A stretch of DNA of 64,000 nucleotides from Hysterium pulicare CBS 123377 (taxonomy: Eukaryota > Ascomycota > Dothideomycetes > Hysteriales > Hysteriaceae): the NCBI GenBank assembly GCA_000467715.1, contig AJFK01000315.1:1-64000 (forward strand). The letters run 5' to 3'. Below the pieces are notes generated by a model. The model worked only from the letters and a program-made list of their open reading frames with translations. It had not been told where the DNA came from and searched no databases. Positions 43,449 through 53,207 of the stretch are shown here, one piece after another; the first letter of the stretch is position 1, and the number at the start of each line of letters is the position of its first letter. The position numbers and the translations under genes are program-made.

Positions 43449-44690
43449 TCATGCATTGATGAAGGCTATTAAAAAAGTGATGAAAACGACAATAGGTAGG
43501 CTGCGATCATGCGGCAATGTGGGGAAAGCTTTCGACCGCTGGGCATCCTCGACGAGAGCTTTCAGGAGAAGATCTTTGATGGCGTTATGACCCTCTGGCT
43601 TTGGATGAAAGGGGCGCTGAACCTCTCCCAGCTCACCCAAGTCACCGCATTTCCTGCAGAACTCGGGCCAGTTCGTTGTGTGATCGTCCGTAGAGGCATT
43701 GAATCCTGTATCAAAGAAATGCCTTCGACTAAGAGGAAGGCAAGATGGCCAAGTCAAGCTCCAAAGCCAACTTTTTTCTATCTGTTCCTCTTGACTTCCA
43801 CTCGGAGTTGGCTCACAAAATCGATGATCGCTGAAGGCTGGGTTTATATCTATAAACTTGACATTTGGTTTGTTTAGTTCGTGATTGATATACCGAGCAT
43901 ACAGATCCCGTCCTACATCGATGACTAGGTTGATATCTCTCCGTAATTTCGTCGTCAACCGTTGTTGCTTGCCTGGAATGACGCCAAAGGTCTGATTGTT
44001 GCAGGCAGAATCATCATGATTGAATAGTCCCGCATAACCTAAGACGTATAGTCGAAATTGGGGATTGGTCTTGATTCTAGGTTCGTTGAGGACTGTATGG
44101 ATAGAATCTCGAATGCCATCTCTGAACCATGCTGCATGCACGTTGTCTCTTGCGCGACCTAGCGCTTTGGCGCATTCGCCATCGGGATTGGGATATTCCG
44201 GCCCATAGTCTTTGCCGTTGTTGGGTTGGTAGATGCAGTTCTCAATGATGTCGGGAAATCCCCCATTATTGCCCCCAATCATAAGCGTTGCGATTTGTGG
44301 AGCATACGTTTGATTCAGTCTGGCTACTTGATCGGGAATCGCATCAAAGAAAGCGCCATGGCAGGCTTGAAAATCCAAATCTGGAATTCGACCTCTCGTC
44401 CAGTTACGATTGTCGTCATCGCGAAGTTGGACGGGATAGGCTTCATTGACGCGCCGGCACCGGCAGACCTCCTCGAAGACTTCGAAGTCGTATTCAATTG
44501 CGGGGTTTGGAGGTCCATAATTCACTCCAGACGCCCAAGAGTCGCCAAATGCTGCATAGCGTAGATGCGTTGAATCATACTCTGGAGAAGGAAGAAGTGG
44601 GTGCTGCCCGTCTGGTAAGCCTGCGACCAGTACTTGCGGTGAAAGGAGTTCGAGAGCGAGAAGTGTGCCGAACAAGTGGATTGGAAACAT
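43449..44690 (-). CDS. Secreted SGNH/GDSL-type hydrolase with C-terminal anchor
   Basis: One exon, 413 aa. The signal peptide is MFPIHLFGTLLALELLSPQV. Block I Ser is in YAAFGDSWASGVNYG, block III Asn in MIGGNNGGFPD, and block V His in FHPKPEGHNAIKD, so the catalytic set is complete. There are several N-glycosylation sequons (NRNWT, NQTY, NNQTF, FNAST). The C-terminus is hydrophobic (LPIVVFITFLIAFINA) after a short basic/polar spacer, fitting a GPI anchor or membrane tail. Fungal members act as esterases or lipases at the cell surface; the substrate is unknown. Confidence 0.88.
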   Translation of the reverse strand: MFPIHLFGTLLALELLSPQVLVAGLPDGQHPLLPSPEYDSTHLRYAAFGDSWASGVNYGPPNPAIEYDFEVFEEVCRCRRVNEAYPVQLRDDDNRNWTRGRIPDLDFQACHGAFFDAIPDQVARLNQTYAPQIATLMIGGNNGGFPDIIENCIYQPNNGKDYGPEYPNPDGECAKALGRARDNVHAAWFRDGIRDSIHTVLNEPRIKTNPQFRLYVLGYAGLFNHDDSACNNQTFGVIPGKQQRLTTKLRRDINLVIDVGRDLYARYINHELNKPNVKFIDINPAFSDHRFCEPTPSGSQEEQIEKSWLWSLTWPSCLPLSRRHFFDTGFNASTDDHTTNWPEFCRKCGDLGELGEVQRPFHPKPEGHNAIKDLLLKALVEDAQRSKAFPTLPHDRSLPIVVFITFLIAFINA

Positions 44691-45502
44691 TGTGTCAAGA
44701 AACCTCTGAGTCGTGTCCGTGGAGAAAGAATATGAAGCATGATGGTGTTGCGGAGTCGTTGCCTAGGCTTCCACAACATTGGTTTCCCATTGTGGCGCAG
44801 GCTGAAATCCTTCAAAGCCCCCTCATCACAGAGTATGGATGTCGTTTTATGATTGGCGCCGGTCTTCTACTCGCACCGCTTAGTTCTTGATGTTTGGGTT
44901 TCGAAATTTGGGGTCCTTTTGGTCTCCTGCCACTCTGAATCGAGCCAGGCAAGTCTGGCCGTTAGTCCTTCGTATCTGTAAGTTCTTCTACTCAAAAATT
45001 AGTTAGATAGGACCATCATACAAGAAAGACGTGGTGCATCGCACGGGTTATAGAACCAAATAATAGTGAGCTCTAAAGGTTCTCGTCGTATACATGCTAC
45101 GCGACGAGAGGTTGGCGAGTGATTTTCAAAAGTAGCCCGATTGTTGCTAGTGGCCCTTGCTCTCTCTCACAACTCCGAAGCCTCACACTTCTAGTCCCAT
45201 AGCTCTATCATTCGCGCGAGAAAACTAGAGACTGCTTGAACGCCCTTCTGAGCATGAATTTCCCACCTTAATAACATTTCTTTTGCCATTCTTTATCCAT
45301 CTGATCATGGCTCGTCGTTGTTACCCATACCCAAACTACATGTCCCACCTCATGACCAAAAGCAAAGATGCGATTGGTACTCGATTGCGTTATCCATGGT
45401 CCACCAGGAAACCCTATTTTGTTCTTCTAGCATTTTAAGCAGAGAACCATCTCCCTCATAGTGGTTGCAGAACCTTCATATCAACTTTTAAACAGCGACG
45501 AC
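44691..45502. other. 0.8-kb intergenic, no supported gene
   Basis: Upstream DNA of the SGNH hydrolase and the permease pseudogene. A plus-strand frame at 44498-44890 is partly antisense to the hydrolase and has no motif. Confidence 0.5.
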
Positions 45503-47324
45503 ATGGCAGACGCAAGATCCTCGAACGACGACTCTCGATTCATAGATGCTGGCGTGCCCTACGCCAGCGCAGAAAATGTTAGGGACCAATTCGCACCTTT
45601 GCATCGCAAGCTCAAGTCTAGGCATTTGCAAATGATAGCCATTGGAGGTATAGAGAAACTGATTCTCATGCTCCCTGTTAGGAAACCTGGAAAGCTTCTT
45701 GTTAATTCAAGTTTTCTTAAGGCATCATTGGTCCAGGTCTACTTGTTGGATCTGGGAATGCTCTCCGTCTCGCTGGACCTGCCGGGATTCTTATTAGTTT
45801 TTCGCTAGTCGGGATAATTGTGTTCTTTGTAATGTATGCACCATATCCCTCTGCAATCCTTCTTGTTACTTCCCCGCTGAAAGTCTGTAGGCAATCACTT
45901 GGAGAACTGGCCACCATTATTCCTGTTACGGGATCCTTCATTGATTATGCCACTCGGTTCGTCGATGAATCCTTGGCCTTTGCTTTGGGTTGGGCATACT
46001 GGTACCTCTGGCTCACCGTTCTTGCTAATGAATATAACGCCATCTCTTTTGTAGTCATGTACTGCACGGATGTTGTGCCTCAATGGGCATGGATCCTAAT
46101 ATTTTGGGTCATCTTTATCTCGTTTAGCATGCTCGGTGTTCTGGCGTATGGGGAAGTTGAATTCTGGCTTTCCTTGTAAGTCAACCCTATTTGGAATCAG
46201 TTATAATGCTGATAGGTTTAGGATCAAAGTCATCTCTATCTCCATCTTCTTTATCCTAGCCATCGCAATATCATCTGGAGGCATTGGGCCTGGCCCGATT
46301 GGTTTCAAATATTGACATAACCCAGGCGCATTCGCAGACTCTATCAACGGTGTTGCCAGGACTTTCGTTATTGCGGGCACGCTTTATGCCGGAACGGAGA
46401 TGGTTGGCATCACTGCAGGCGAGTCTGCCAACCCGCGCCGCGCCGTTCCCCGGGCTATCAACCAAGTCTTCTGGCGTATATTGGTTTTCTACGTCGGTAT
46501 GATGTTCTTCATTGGAATTTTGATTCCCTACAACGATGAACGTCTTCTTGGCAAAGGCTCGAAGGCAGCGGCGTCGCCCTTACTATTACACTTAAGGATG
46601 CGAATATTGCCCCGGCTGCTCATCTGATCAACGCTTTGATAGTCATCTCCGTTCTCTCTGCCGGTAATTCCTCGCTTTATGTAGCTTCGCGAACTATCAC
46701 GTATATGGCGCGGTCTGGCATGGCTCCTCGTTTTCTAGGGAAGGCTGACAAAAGAGGTGCGCCGTGGGCAGCGTTGATGTTCACAAACATTTTTGCTTGC
46801 ATTGCATTTCTCTCGCAATCTTCATCAGCAGGAACTCTTTATTCAGCTCTCATCACACTTTCTGGCGTCGCCACCTTCATTGTTTGGGCAGTCATCGAAT
46901 TGGTCCACATTCAATTCAGACAGGCGCTCAAAGCGCAGGGTCAAAGCGTCAACGAACTTCCATTCAAGGCATTTTGGTACCCATTGGGAACATATGCATG
47001 CCTCGCAGCCAATGTCTTTCTCATCTCCTTCCAAGGTATGATATTCCGCCATCAGCTGAGAACGGAAAGTATTGACAACCCTAAAAGGATACACGGCTTT
47101 CTTGAACCCATTCAGCGCGCAAGACTTCGTAATTAACTACATCTTACTACCCGTATTCGTACTCTTTTGCCTGATTTACAAATTCCGGAACAAGACTAAG
47201 TTCGTTCGAGCGCACGAGATTGGATATTTGGACTGGTCGTCGGGAAGATGTCGAAGACGTCAAACTTCAAGAACGCACAAAACGGCCATTATGGCACCGA
47301 CTAAGAAATATTGTGGTTGGATGA
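45503..47324 (+). pseudogene. Amino-acid permease (APC superfamily) pseudogene
   Basis: Fungal amino-acid permease, proline/GAP type. Introns near 45651-45723, 45834-45887, 46177-46222 and 47037-47087 splice cleanly. They keep HRKLKSRHLQMIAIGG, GIIGPGLLVGSGNALRLAGP, QSLGELATIIPVTGSF, WAYWYLWLTVLANEYN, GTLYAGTEMVGITAGESANP and ARSGMAPRFLGKADKRGAPW. Three breaks are seen. A TGA replaces the Trp codon expected after GPIGFKY (46313-46315). A one-base shift lies near 46580-46590, before the TITLKDANIAPAAHLINAL frame. Another shift near 47225-47240 lies before GRREDVEDVKLQERTKRPLW. With one nonsense change and two shifts it is most likely dead, though recently. Confidence 0.85.
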
Positions 47325-47935
47325 CTTCATCCACGGTTTTCCATACTTCCAATATATCTTGCGAGAAAGAAGCCTGGAAATCCAAACGAAACAAGGTAGG
47401 TAAACTTCATATCACGTGCAATACCTGACCTCACCTTCAATTTTTAAGAAATGTAAAGCTCCCCACCGTCTTCAGACTCAGATCAAAATGCGATGAATAG
47501 TTGATTCTCTATGCGCTATATCACTCAGCACATCTCACAGCCACGTCGTCCGTCCTTGATTCAATGCACGACAGTCCTCATCACTCAGCTGTGCCGCACC
47601 GGCGGCTATCCCACCACCGCGGTTCGTCCATCAACCTATCTGATACACGACATTCAAAGTGGTCCACGGCATTTTCTTAAGTGCAAGTTAGTTCGATATG
47701 CGGATTTCGTTGCAAGGCTCAGCAACCTGTCAAGCCTAGCTTGAAGCCGTATTATGACACAGCCTCATCGCTTCTATTTACTGCACTCCGGCAATCATAG
47801 TACACGGGCATTGAAACCTGAAATTTAAGCTCACTGTGCCGCAAGCTTGGATTATTAGGTATGGGCCGTCAATAAGAGGCGTGTACCCGGGGTAATGCAT
47901 AATATGTCCTTTGGTTCCAGCACTCGCAATGGTGA
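47325..47935. other. Intergenic, no supported gene
   Basis: Spacer before the Cys-rich membrane protein. A frame at 47511-47744 has no motif. Confidence 0.5.
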
Positions 47936-49209
47936 ATGATGGCCTCTCATGATTACTTCGGGCGCAGAGTCATGAAAGCAATTATTATGTTATTTCTCTT
48001 TGCTATCTTCACAGATCTAATCTGCGCCACATCATCAATTACAACCAAGGCAGTGAGCACCTTCACGACAAGGTCCGCTTCAGCGACCTCCACGACATCA
48101 TACCGAGGGTACATAGCTCTAGATTTTACTCACTTATCTCCTTCCGGATACGATGTCCAAGATGTGGACATTGCAGATTGTGCAGACGGATCCGACTGCA
48201 GTACATGTGGACCTCTATACCTTCAATGCACAGAAGATGGAGTTCGGAACTTGCAAGAATCTGGCCGCATTTCATGCTTCGAATCATCGAACTCAGTGTG
48301 CTGCCAGACTGACGTTTTTTTCGTGAGCTCTGGAGAGTCTCGCCTTGTTTCAGGTATGTGTCTTGTCGAGGTCTCCAACGTACAATTCATCGACAACCTA
48401 ACTTCCTCACTACAAAAGCTGTTTGCGGAGGAGGATTTTACTGCGCCTACACTCAGAACGACGGCGTCTTTTCCAATGCATATTGTTGTGAAGATGTAAG
48501 TTGACGCGCAGCAAATCCAGTAGAGCTTCATCATGCTGACGGCAGCTTGTAGAGCTCGACTCCCGAGCAATGTAGAAACCTTGTGTCTGCAAACTCAAGC
48601 CTCACTTCCTTTGTCACTGTCTACCCGCCAAATACTATTTGGACCTCCGCTTCCACGTTTGCAGCAAGCACCAAACTCTTTCAGCCGGCTTCCATTACCG
48701 TGGATTCCTCACCAACGGAGACAACAGACAGTTCAACTAGCACAGAGAAAGCACAACCACCTTCAAGTAGTAGCGGCAAGCTGAGCATAGCTTTTATCAT
48801 TCCAATACTCGTGGTCAGTATCATCATAGGTGGTATACGCCTTTGGTGGAAAAGACGACCCGAAAATCTATTCAGAAGGAGGAAGCAAGCGGTCGAGGGA
48901 GAGAGACGAGAGCCTTGGCAAAAATCAGAGTTAGATGCGGAGGAGTCACAACGAGCTAAGATGGTACCGCCGGTGGAAATGGACGGACACCCAGCATCTA
49001 TGGAGCTCGAAGATACTGGAAGAGCAGCGGAGCTAGGAGAAGCGGCGGACCTTGCAGCGGTATCGCCGTTATTGGGCGAAGAGCTCAGAGCGGCTTCAGA
49101 GTCAGAGATCATACCTCTTCCGCGCGACCACGTTGTTGGACTACCCGAATGGAGCGAATTGAGTCCCTTGCGACTGAATCTGGATGATCTCCCAGAGCAT
49201 GTACGCTAA
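47936..49209 (+). CDS. Cys-rich single-pass membrane protein
   Basis: Exons 47936-48353, 48419-48495 and 48553-49209 give 383 aa; the likely start is the inner Met at 47972, giving signal peptide MKAIIMLFLFAIFTDLICAT. The ectodomain has Cys pairs (DCADGSDCSTCGPLYLQC, RISCFESSNSVCCQTDVFF, VCGGGFYCAYTQNDG, NAYCCEDSSTPEQC). It is followed by a Ser/Thr stalk, one span (LSIAFIIPILVVSIIIGGIR), and an acidic cytosolic tail with RRRPEN-like basic start and LPEWSELSPLRLNLDDLPEH end. A decayed relative lies immediately downstream. The plan matches fungal surface sensors; the ligand is unknown. Confidence 0.78.
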
Positions 49210-49715
49210 TAGTGGAAGCTATGCCTTAGATGTGTTGGATCTGAAGCTGTCGACGAGGTTTCTGATAATTTCGCCCCCATTTGCGACCGCCAGTAGCGGA
49301 ACATGCATCCATCGCATGAAACTAAGACGCCGCAGCGGCTGTGCGCAATACGTAGTACCCTGTGTTCGGGTTCGAAAAGCGAAGATGCGACTAGCTCAAC
49401 TCGATATTAGAGTAAGTGTAGCGATAGCTTCAATCGAAAGATGCACGCAATTGACCCCGTATAGACAAGGCCCATAGACGACGACTTCTCGCTAGAAGTG
49501 GGTGCATATATAATGCATACAAAAATTGCAGGACAAGAGCCCTGTGCGAAGTGTTTGATCCTTGTCGCATCCTCCTGGATATGCAAGCCAGAGGTTTAAC
49601 ATTGTGTCTCCGTAGGAGTAGGGTAGTCTTAATAATGAAATGCATTACTGCTGAAGCTCTGCAACTTGGGAAAGTGTTGCCTTTGGCTCTAGAACTGTTG
49701 TCCGTACGTTTCAGT
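49210..49715. other. Spacer between the two related membrane-protein loci
   Basis: No motif in any frame; probably 3' flank of the intact gene and remains of the second copy's promoter. Confidence 0.4.
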
Positions 49716-50899
49716 ATGAGCGCATCTTCGGCTTTTGTATTCTCGGTCATGTGGTTCGCAATGCTATCTTCCCAGACGTCTCCCAGGCCTCTCCATTTAA
49801 ACCTTCCACATCAAGTCCCCAATCCTCGACATCCATTCCCAGGCCGACAGGTTATTTCTTTTTTCGCAATTCACCAAATGGACGCGTTACAAATGATGGC
49901 TATTAAGCTGGAAGAACTGAATGTGTAGATCGTCTAGACACGTCAACCTGTCAAGCTAATTGCGGAGACACATTTCTGCCATGTTGGAATGGTGTTGTAA
50001 GGGATGGAGAGAACGATACGATGTGCTAAAACTTGCTGTACACCTCGTGGTGAGCATTCGTTAGTGTGGTAAGTACATCTGAACATACTTGCTTCACGAA
50101 CTAGTAACGCAAGGTCATCAACGGTGACGATAGCGAGTAAACCAGAACCAAAGAAATAAAACCAATGAGAACTCAACGCAAAATCAAAAAGCAACACCGT
50201 TACATCATTCAATGAAATCAACCATGAATGAGAGCTTTAAATATATAATCACCGCTTTACGCGTGGTTGAGCTGTACCAAACTCTTCTATGGAGTTTCTT
50301 GAGACTAACATACCTTGCTCTCAAAGGGAGCTAGTCCAAAGCAATGTGCGAGTTCGGTTGCTGCTGTGTACAGCCAATCAGCACCAGCAATAGATCTTGA
50401 GGTTGTTGGAAGTCCTACTACAGGCCCTACCTCGGTAGTATCCACAGAGCCACCTCAGGTATCTGCAACAGAAAGCGGTACAGTCCAAAATCCCCAGTCG
50501 AACAGTGTGGCCATGAAAGAAGCGGGGGCTTTCTCGGAAGGCCAGAAAGTCGCTCTAGGCATATGTGTACCCTTTGGTATTATAGCGCTTGGAGCTATAC
50601 TATAAGTGTTCTGGTTGCAAAGCAGAAAGAGGCAGGAGGCAAATACAAAAGAAAAAGTGCAGGACGAGCACTTGACCTGGGAAGTTGACGCGGATGAGTC
50701 TGCTTTGGCAAGGCTAGAACTGGAAAAGAAAGGAATATTGCAAGCCATCGAGATGGACGCACAGAGGGAGCCTCAAGAACTGGCGTCTTCGCAGAGACTA
50801 TCTAGAGTATTCGCGTGGTCTTTGCCGGGCAGTTCGTCAGCCATCTCCTCTGCACGTGGAGATGAACCTTTCGAGCTACCGGATAGTAACTTGAGATAG
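49716..50899 (+). pseudogene. Decayed paralogue of the Cys-rich membrane protein, split by repeat copy D
   Basis: A signal-like start MSASSAFVFSVMWFAMLSSQ at 49716 leads, in shifting frames, to SPFKPSTSSPQSSTSIPRP and, at about 49938-50030, DTSTCQANCGDTFLPCWNGV. This aligns with DCSTCGPLYLQC of the intact gene. The third-exon counterpart starts near 50324 (GASPKQCASSVAAVYSQSA, compare SSTPEQCRNLVSANSS). It continues through a Ser/Thr stalk to a span (VALGICVPFGIIALGAIL), which is closed by TAA at 50603. The same frame resumes at once with VFWLQSRKRQEANTKEK and a cytosolic tail to 50899. The repeat at 50195-50287 lies between the two Cys-rich exons. Shifts, a stop and the insert mark it as a dead tandem duplicate. 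Confidence 0.65.
50195..50287 (-). repeat. Short dispersed repeat, copy D (longest)
   Basis: On the minus strand it runs from GAAGAGTTTGGTACAGCTCA through ACCACGCGTAAAGCGGTGAT to GATTTCATTGAATGATGTAA and CGGTG, 93 bases. It contains every block seen in copies A, B and C. I see no obvious flanking duplication. Confidence 0.75.
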
Positions 50900-51389
50900 A
50901 GAATTTGAAATTGATTCAAAATAGTTAATATATTAGATAGAGTTTGGATGGTCGTGGCCCTGGAGTTCTAATCTTCATTTACTTCTTGCAATTGTTCCCC
51001 GCTTGACTGGATATCAAAGCTGTCATGAATCCAGGGTTAGATAGATGCCCTAGAATAATGGAAGGTTGCAAGTGAAAGGAAATGGAAGTGTCTCGGGAGT
51101 TACGTGTCAGTCGGCCCGAGCGCGGGGGTGGCATATGCCGCATTTTGATAATAAAGATAATCACGGAAATCAAGAACCACAGTGCCAACACGGACAATAC
51201 ACTACACCGTATACAACGACAGTTGCAAGATCAGAACATATTTGGACTGCCTTTAGCGGTCCTAACGACAACAAGATTAAAGTCATACCATACGAACAGG
51301 TAATTCCGCCACCATTGATCTCACATCAACCTTTCGGAGTGCGTACTGACTGTGGAAGATTTGAGGTTGGACAACTTTCACTATCCACC
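50900..51389. other. Intergenic, no supported gene
   Basis: The next gene's frame is open upstream to 51066, but that part lacks the family's conserved start and is probably 5' UTR. Confidence 0.5.
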
Positions 51390-52139
51390 ATGGACTCGAT
51401 GCGAAGCTTGAATAAGTCTCTGCCTGCTGCATCTCAGCGGAAGGAGCCAGATCTCCATCAAGCTTTTCGATCTGCCGCTCTCACGGTGACAAATCTCTAC
51501 AAGACTGCCGCGGCCGAACAAACGAAAGCACACGCAGAAGGTTATCAGGAGGCATTGCAAGATCTGCTTGGCTTCCTCGACAAGCAAAATTTAGGCTTGG
51601 GCGATGGAGAAGGTTGGAGCGTGAGACAGTGGGCTACCGAGCGTCTGGACGGTGCACTGCCCACACAGTCTACAAGCGACAGCGACGATGAAGCCCCAGA
51701 GGAAAAGAGGGCACGCAGTTCCTCTCCGGTTATGGAACGCAAGCAGAGTTCGGGTGTCGTGAGATCTTCAACACCACCTCGAACAGCGTCCCCCAGGCCT
51801 GAATCCGCTCCCCCGATACAAGCGGACGTCATTGCGTTATCCGACACTACACCACCACGCTCTGAATTCACCTTCCGATCAACTCATGCGTATCCGCCAC
51901 ATCATGATACCGAGATGGACATTGCGGAGCATTCCATGCCTTCCGTGAGGATTGGACTTACTCCTAAGCGCTCTACTCATCGACAACGTGGCAACAACCG
52001 CTCGACATCGACACCTCTGGGAAATGCTGCTGGTACGAAGCGACGACTACCTATAAATGAGTACTTCGATATCAGTGGCATATGGAATGACCGGAAAGAC
52101 GGTCCTGGTGGAGGAAGCAAGAGAGGTCGCTTTTCGTGA
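51390..52139 (+). CDS. Uncharacterised fungal protein with conserved N-terminal helical domain
   Basis: One exon, 249 aa from MDSMRSLNKSLP. The conserved block is LHQAFRSAALTVTNLYKTAA, HAEGYQEALQDLLGFLDKQN, LGLGDGEGWSVRQWATERLDG. It is mostly alpha-helical and widely shared in Pezizomycotina. The rest is disordered, Ser/Pro-rich, with a basic tail (GTKRRLPINEYFDISGIW, KRGRFS) that suggests a nuclear protein. No named domain or function that I can assign. Confidence 0.78.
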   Translation: MDSMRSLNKSLPAASQRKEPDLHQAFRSAALTVTNLYKTAAAEQTKAHAEGYQEALQDLLGFLDKQNLGLGDGEGWSVRQWATERLDGALPTQSTSDSDDEAPEEKRARSSSPVMERKQSSGVVRSSTPPRTASPRPESAPPIQADVIALSDTTPPRSEFTFRSTHAYPPHHDTEMDIAEHSMPSVRIGLTPKRSTHRQRGNNRSTSTPLGNAAGTKRRLPINEYFDISGIWNDRKDGPGGGSKRGRFS

Positions 52140-52689
52140 ATCATGCATCGGCAAATCACAACCCGGACAATTTCGCGGCGCGAATGAAAGATGCAAGAAG
52201 AGACGGTTTTTCTAATACTTTGCATTGACGAATTACGATCTGGGAGGGCTGCATTGAGACCAATTTACATTCAAGCACAGAGTGGAGTTTGAGACTTTAG
52301 CATTTGCGGATGGTTGCATAAGCAGGAGTTGCATCACCATGTGTTTCCTTTGTCCACACAACAAGCATAGATACCAAGTTAGTGGGACAGCATGCAAGAG
52401 CAGAGGTTTTTGAGGTTATCTTGAATGTGGAAGCATAGCAGAGCGAGATGATTGCATCTCTCGGCATGCCAGCGTTGAAGGAGATTTTGTCTACTACTTC
52501 TTCGATCCCAAATGGATCTCTTACTGCTTCTTACTCGGAAGAGTTGAGATGAGTCTTATAATACCTACAATGTGAATGCCTTTATTAGTCTTTATGATTT
52601 CTTTATTGGGAATGAACCTGCTCACAGGGTATCAACCTAGCCGTGAATTGTCCTCCAAAACTCCGAATCAGGGCGTGTACTCCTGGCAC
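52140..52689. other. Intergenic between convergent genes
   Basis: 3' flanks only; nothing supported. Confidence 0.5.
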
Positions 52690-53039
52690 CTATCTCAGGA
52701 GCCTATATACTCCCAGCCCAACCAGTGTCGTAGCAATGCCCGCGATGCCTGCTGTTCGAGATCTCATGCCGAATATCGATTTGCTCCTGAGAATGGCTTC
52801 TTGTTGCTGTCGCAATTGGTACATGCCCGAAATGTAAGTGTATGCGCCTAAGCCTATGAAGGCGCCACCCCCTATCATTCATAGTTCAGCGATTCGAACA
52901 TAGAAAAAGGTAGGCATAGGCAGCACTCACCCATCACACGACATGGTGTGCAATCTACATATTGGTTCTGTTCTGCTGGTGCAGGTCCTCGAAGAGTTTG
53001 GGGATCTCGTGGTAACTGGAACGGCTGTTGATTGGACAT
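52690..53039 (-). CDS. DUF4536 protein (DMAC1-like mitochondrial membrane protein)
   Basis: Exons on the minus strand at 52931-53039 and 52690-52871 give 96 aa. The signature is VDCTPCRVMGGGAFIGLGAY, with the intron inside the Gly codon after CRVM. Two short membrane segments follow (GGGAFIGLGAYTYISGMY and AGIAGIATTLVGLGVY), with RSKSIFGMRSR between. In animals the related DMAC1 helps assemble the distal membrane arm of complex I; in fungi the role is unproven. Divergent from the Dug1 gene with 168 bases between starts. Confidence 0.82.
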
Positions 53040-53207
53040 GGAAAGCTTCAAAAGAATGGACTATGGGCTACAGCAATACCAGTGAGACCGATAGTTTGGA
53101 CATTTGAGGCTTTGAAGATGACGGGGTCGGCCGGCGACAGGGGTCTTCGACGTCTCTAACAGGCGGTTGGACACGGCTCTGAGCTTCTGTCATGCTTCCA
53201 CCAAACC

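Noticed and set aside
49551-49928. 125-codon frame as an intact gene
   Set aside because: Only its middle part resembles the neighbouring membrane protein's signal region; the related Cys-rich part is in another frame, so it belongs to the decayed paralogue.
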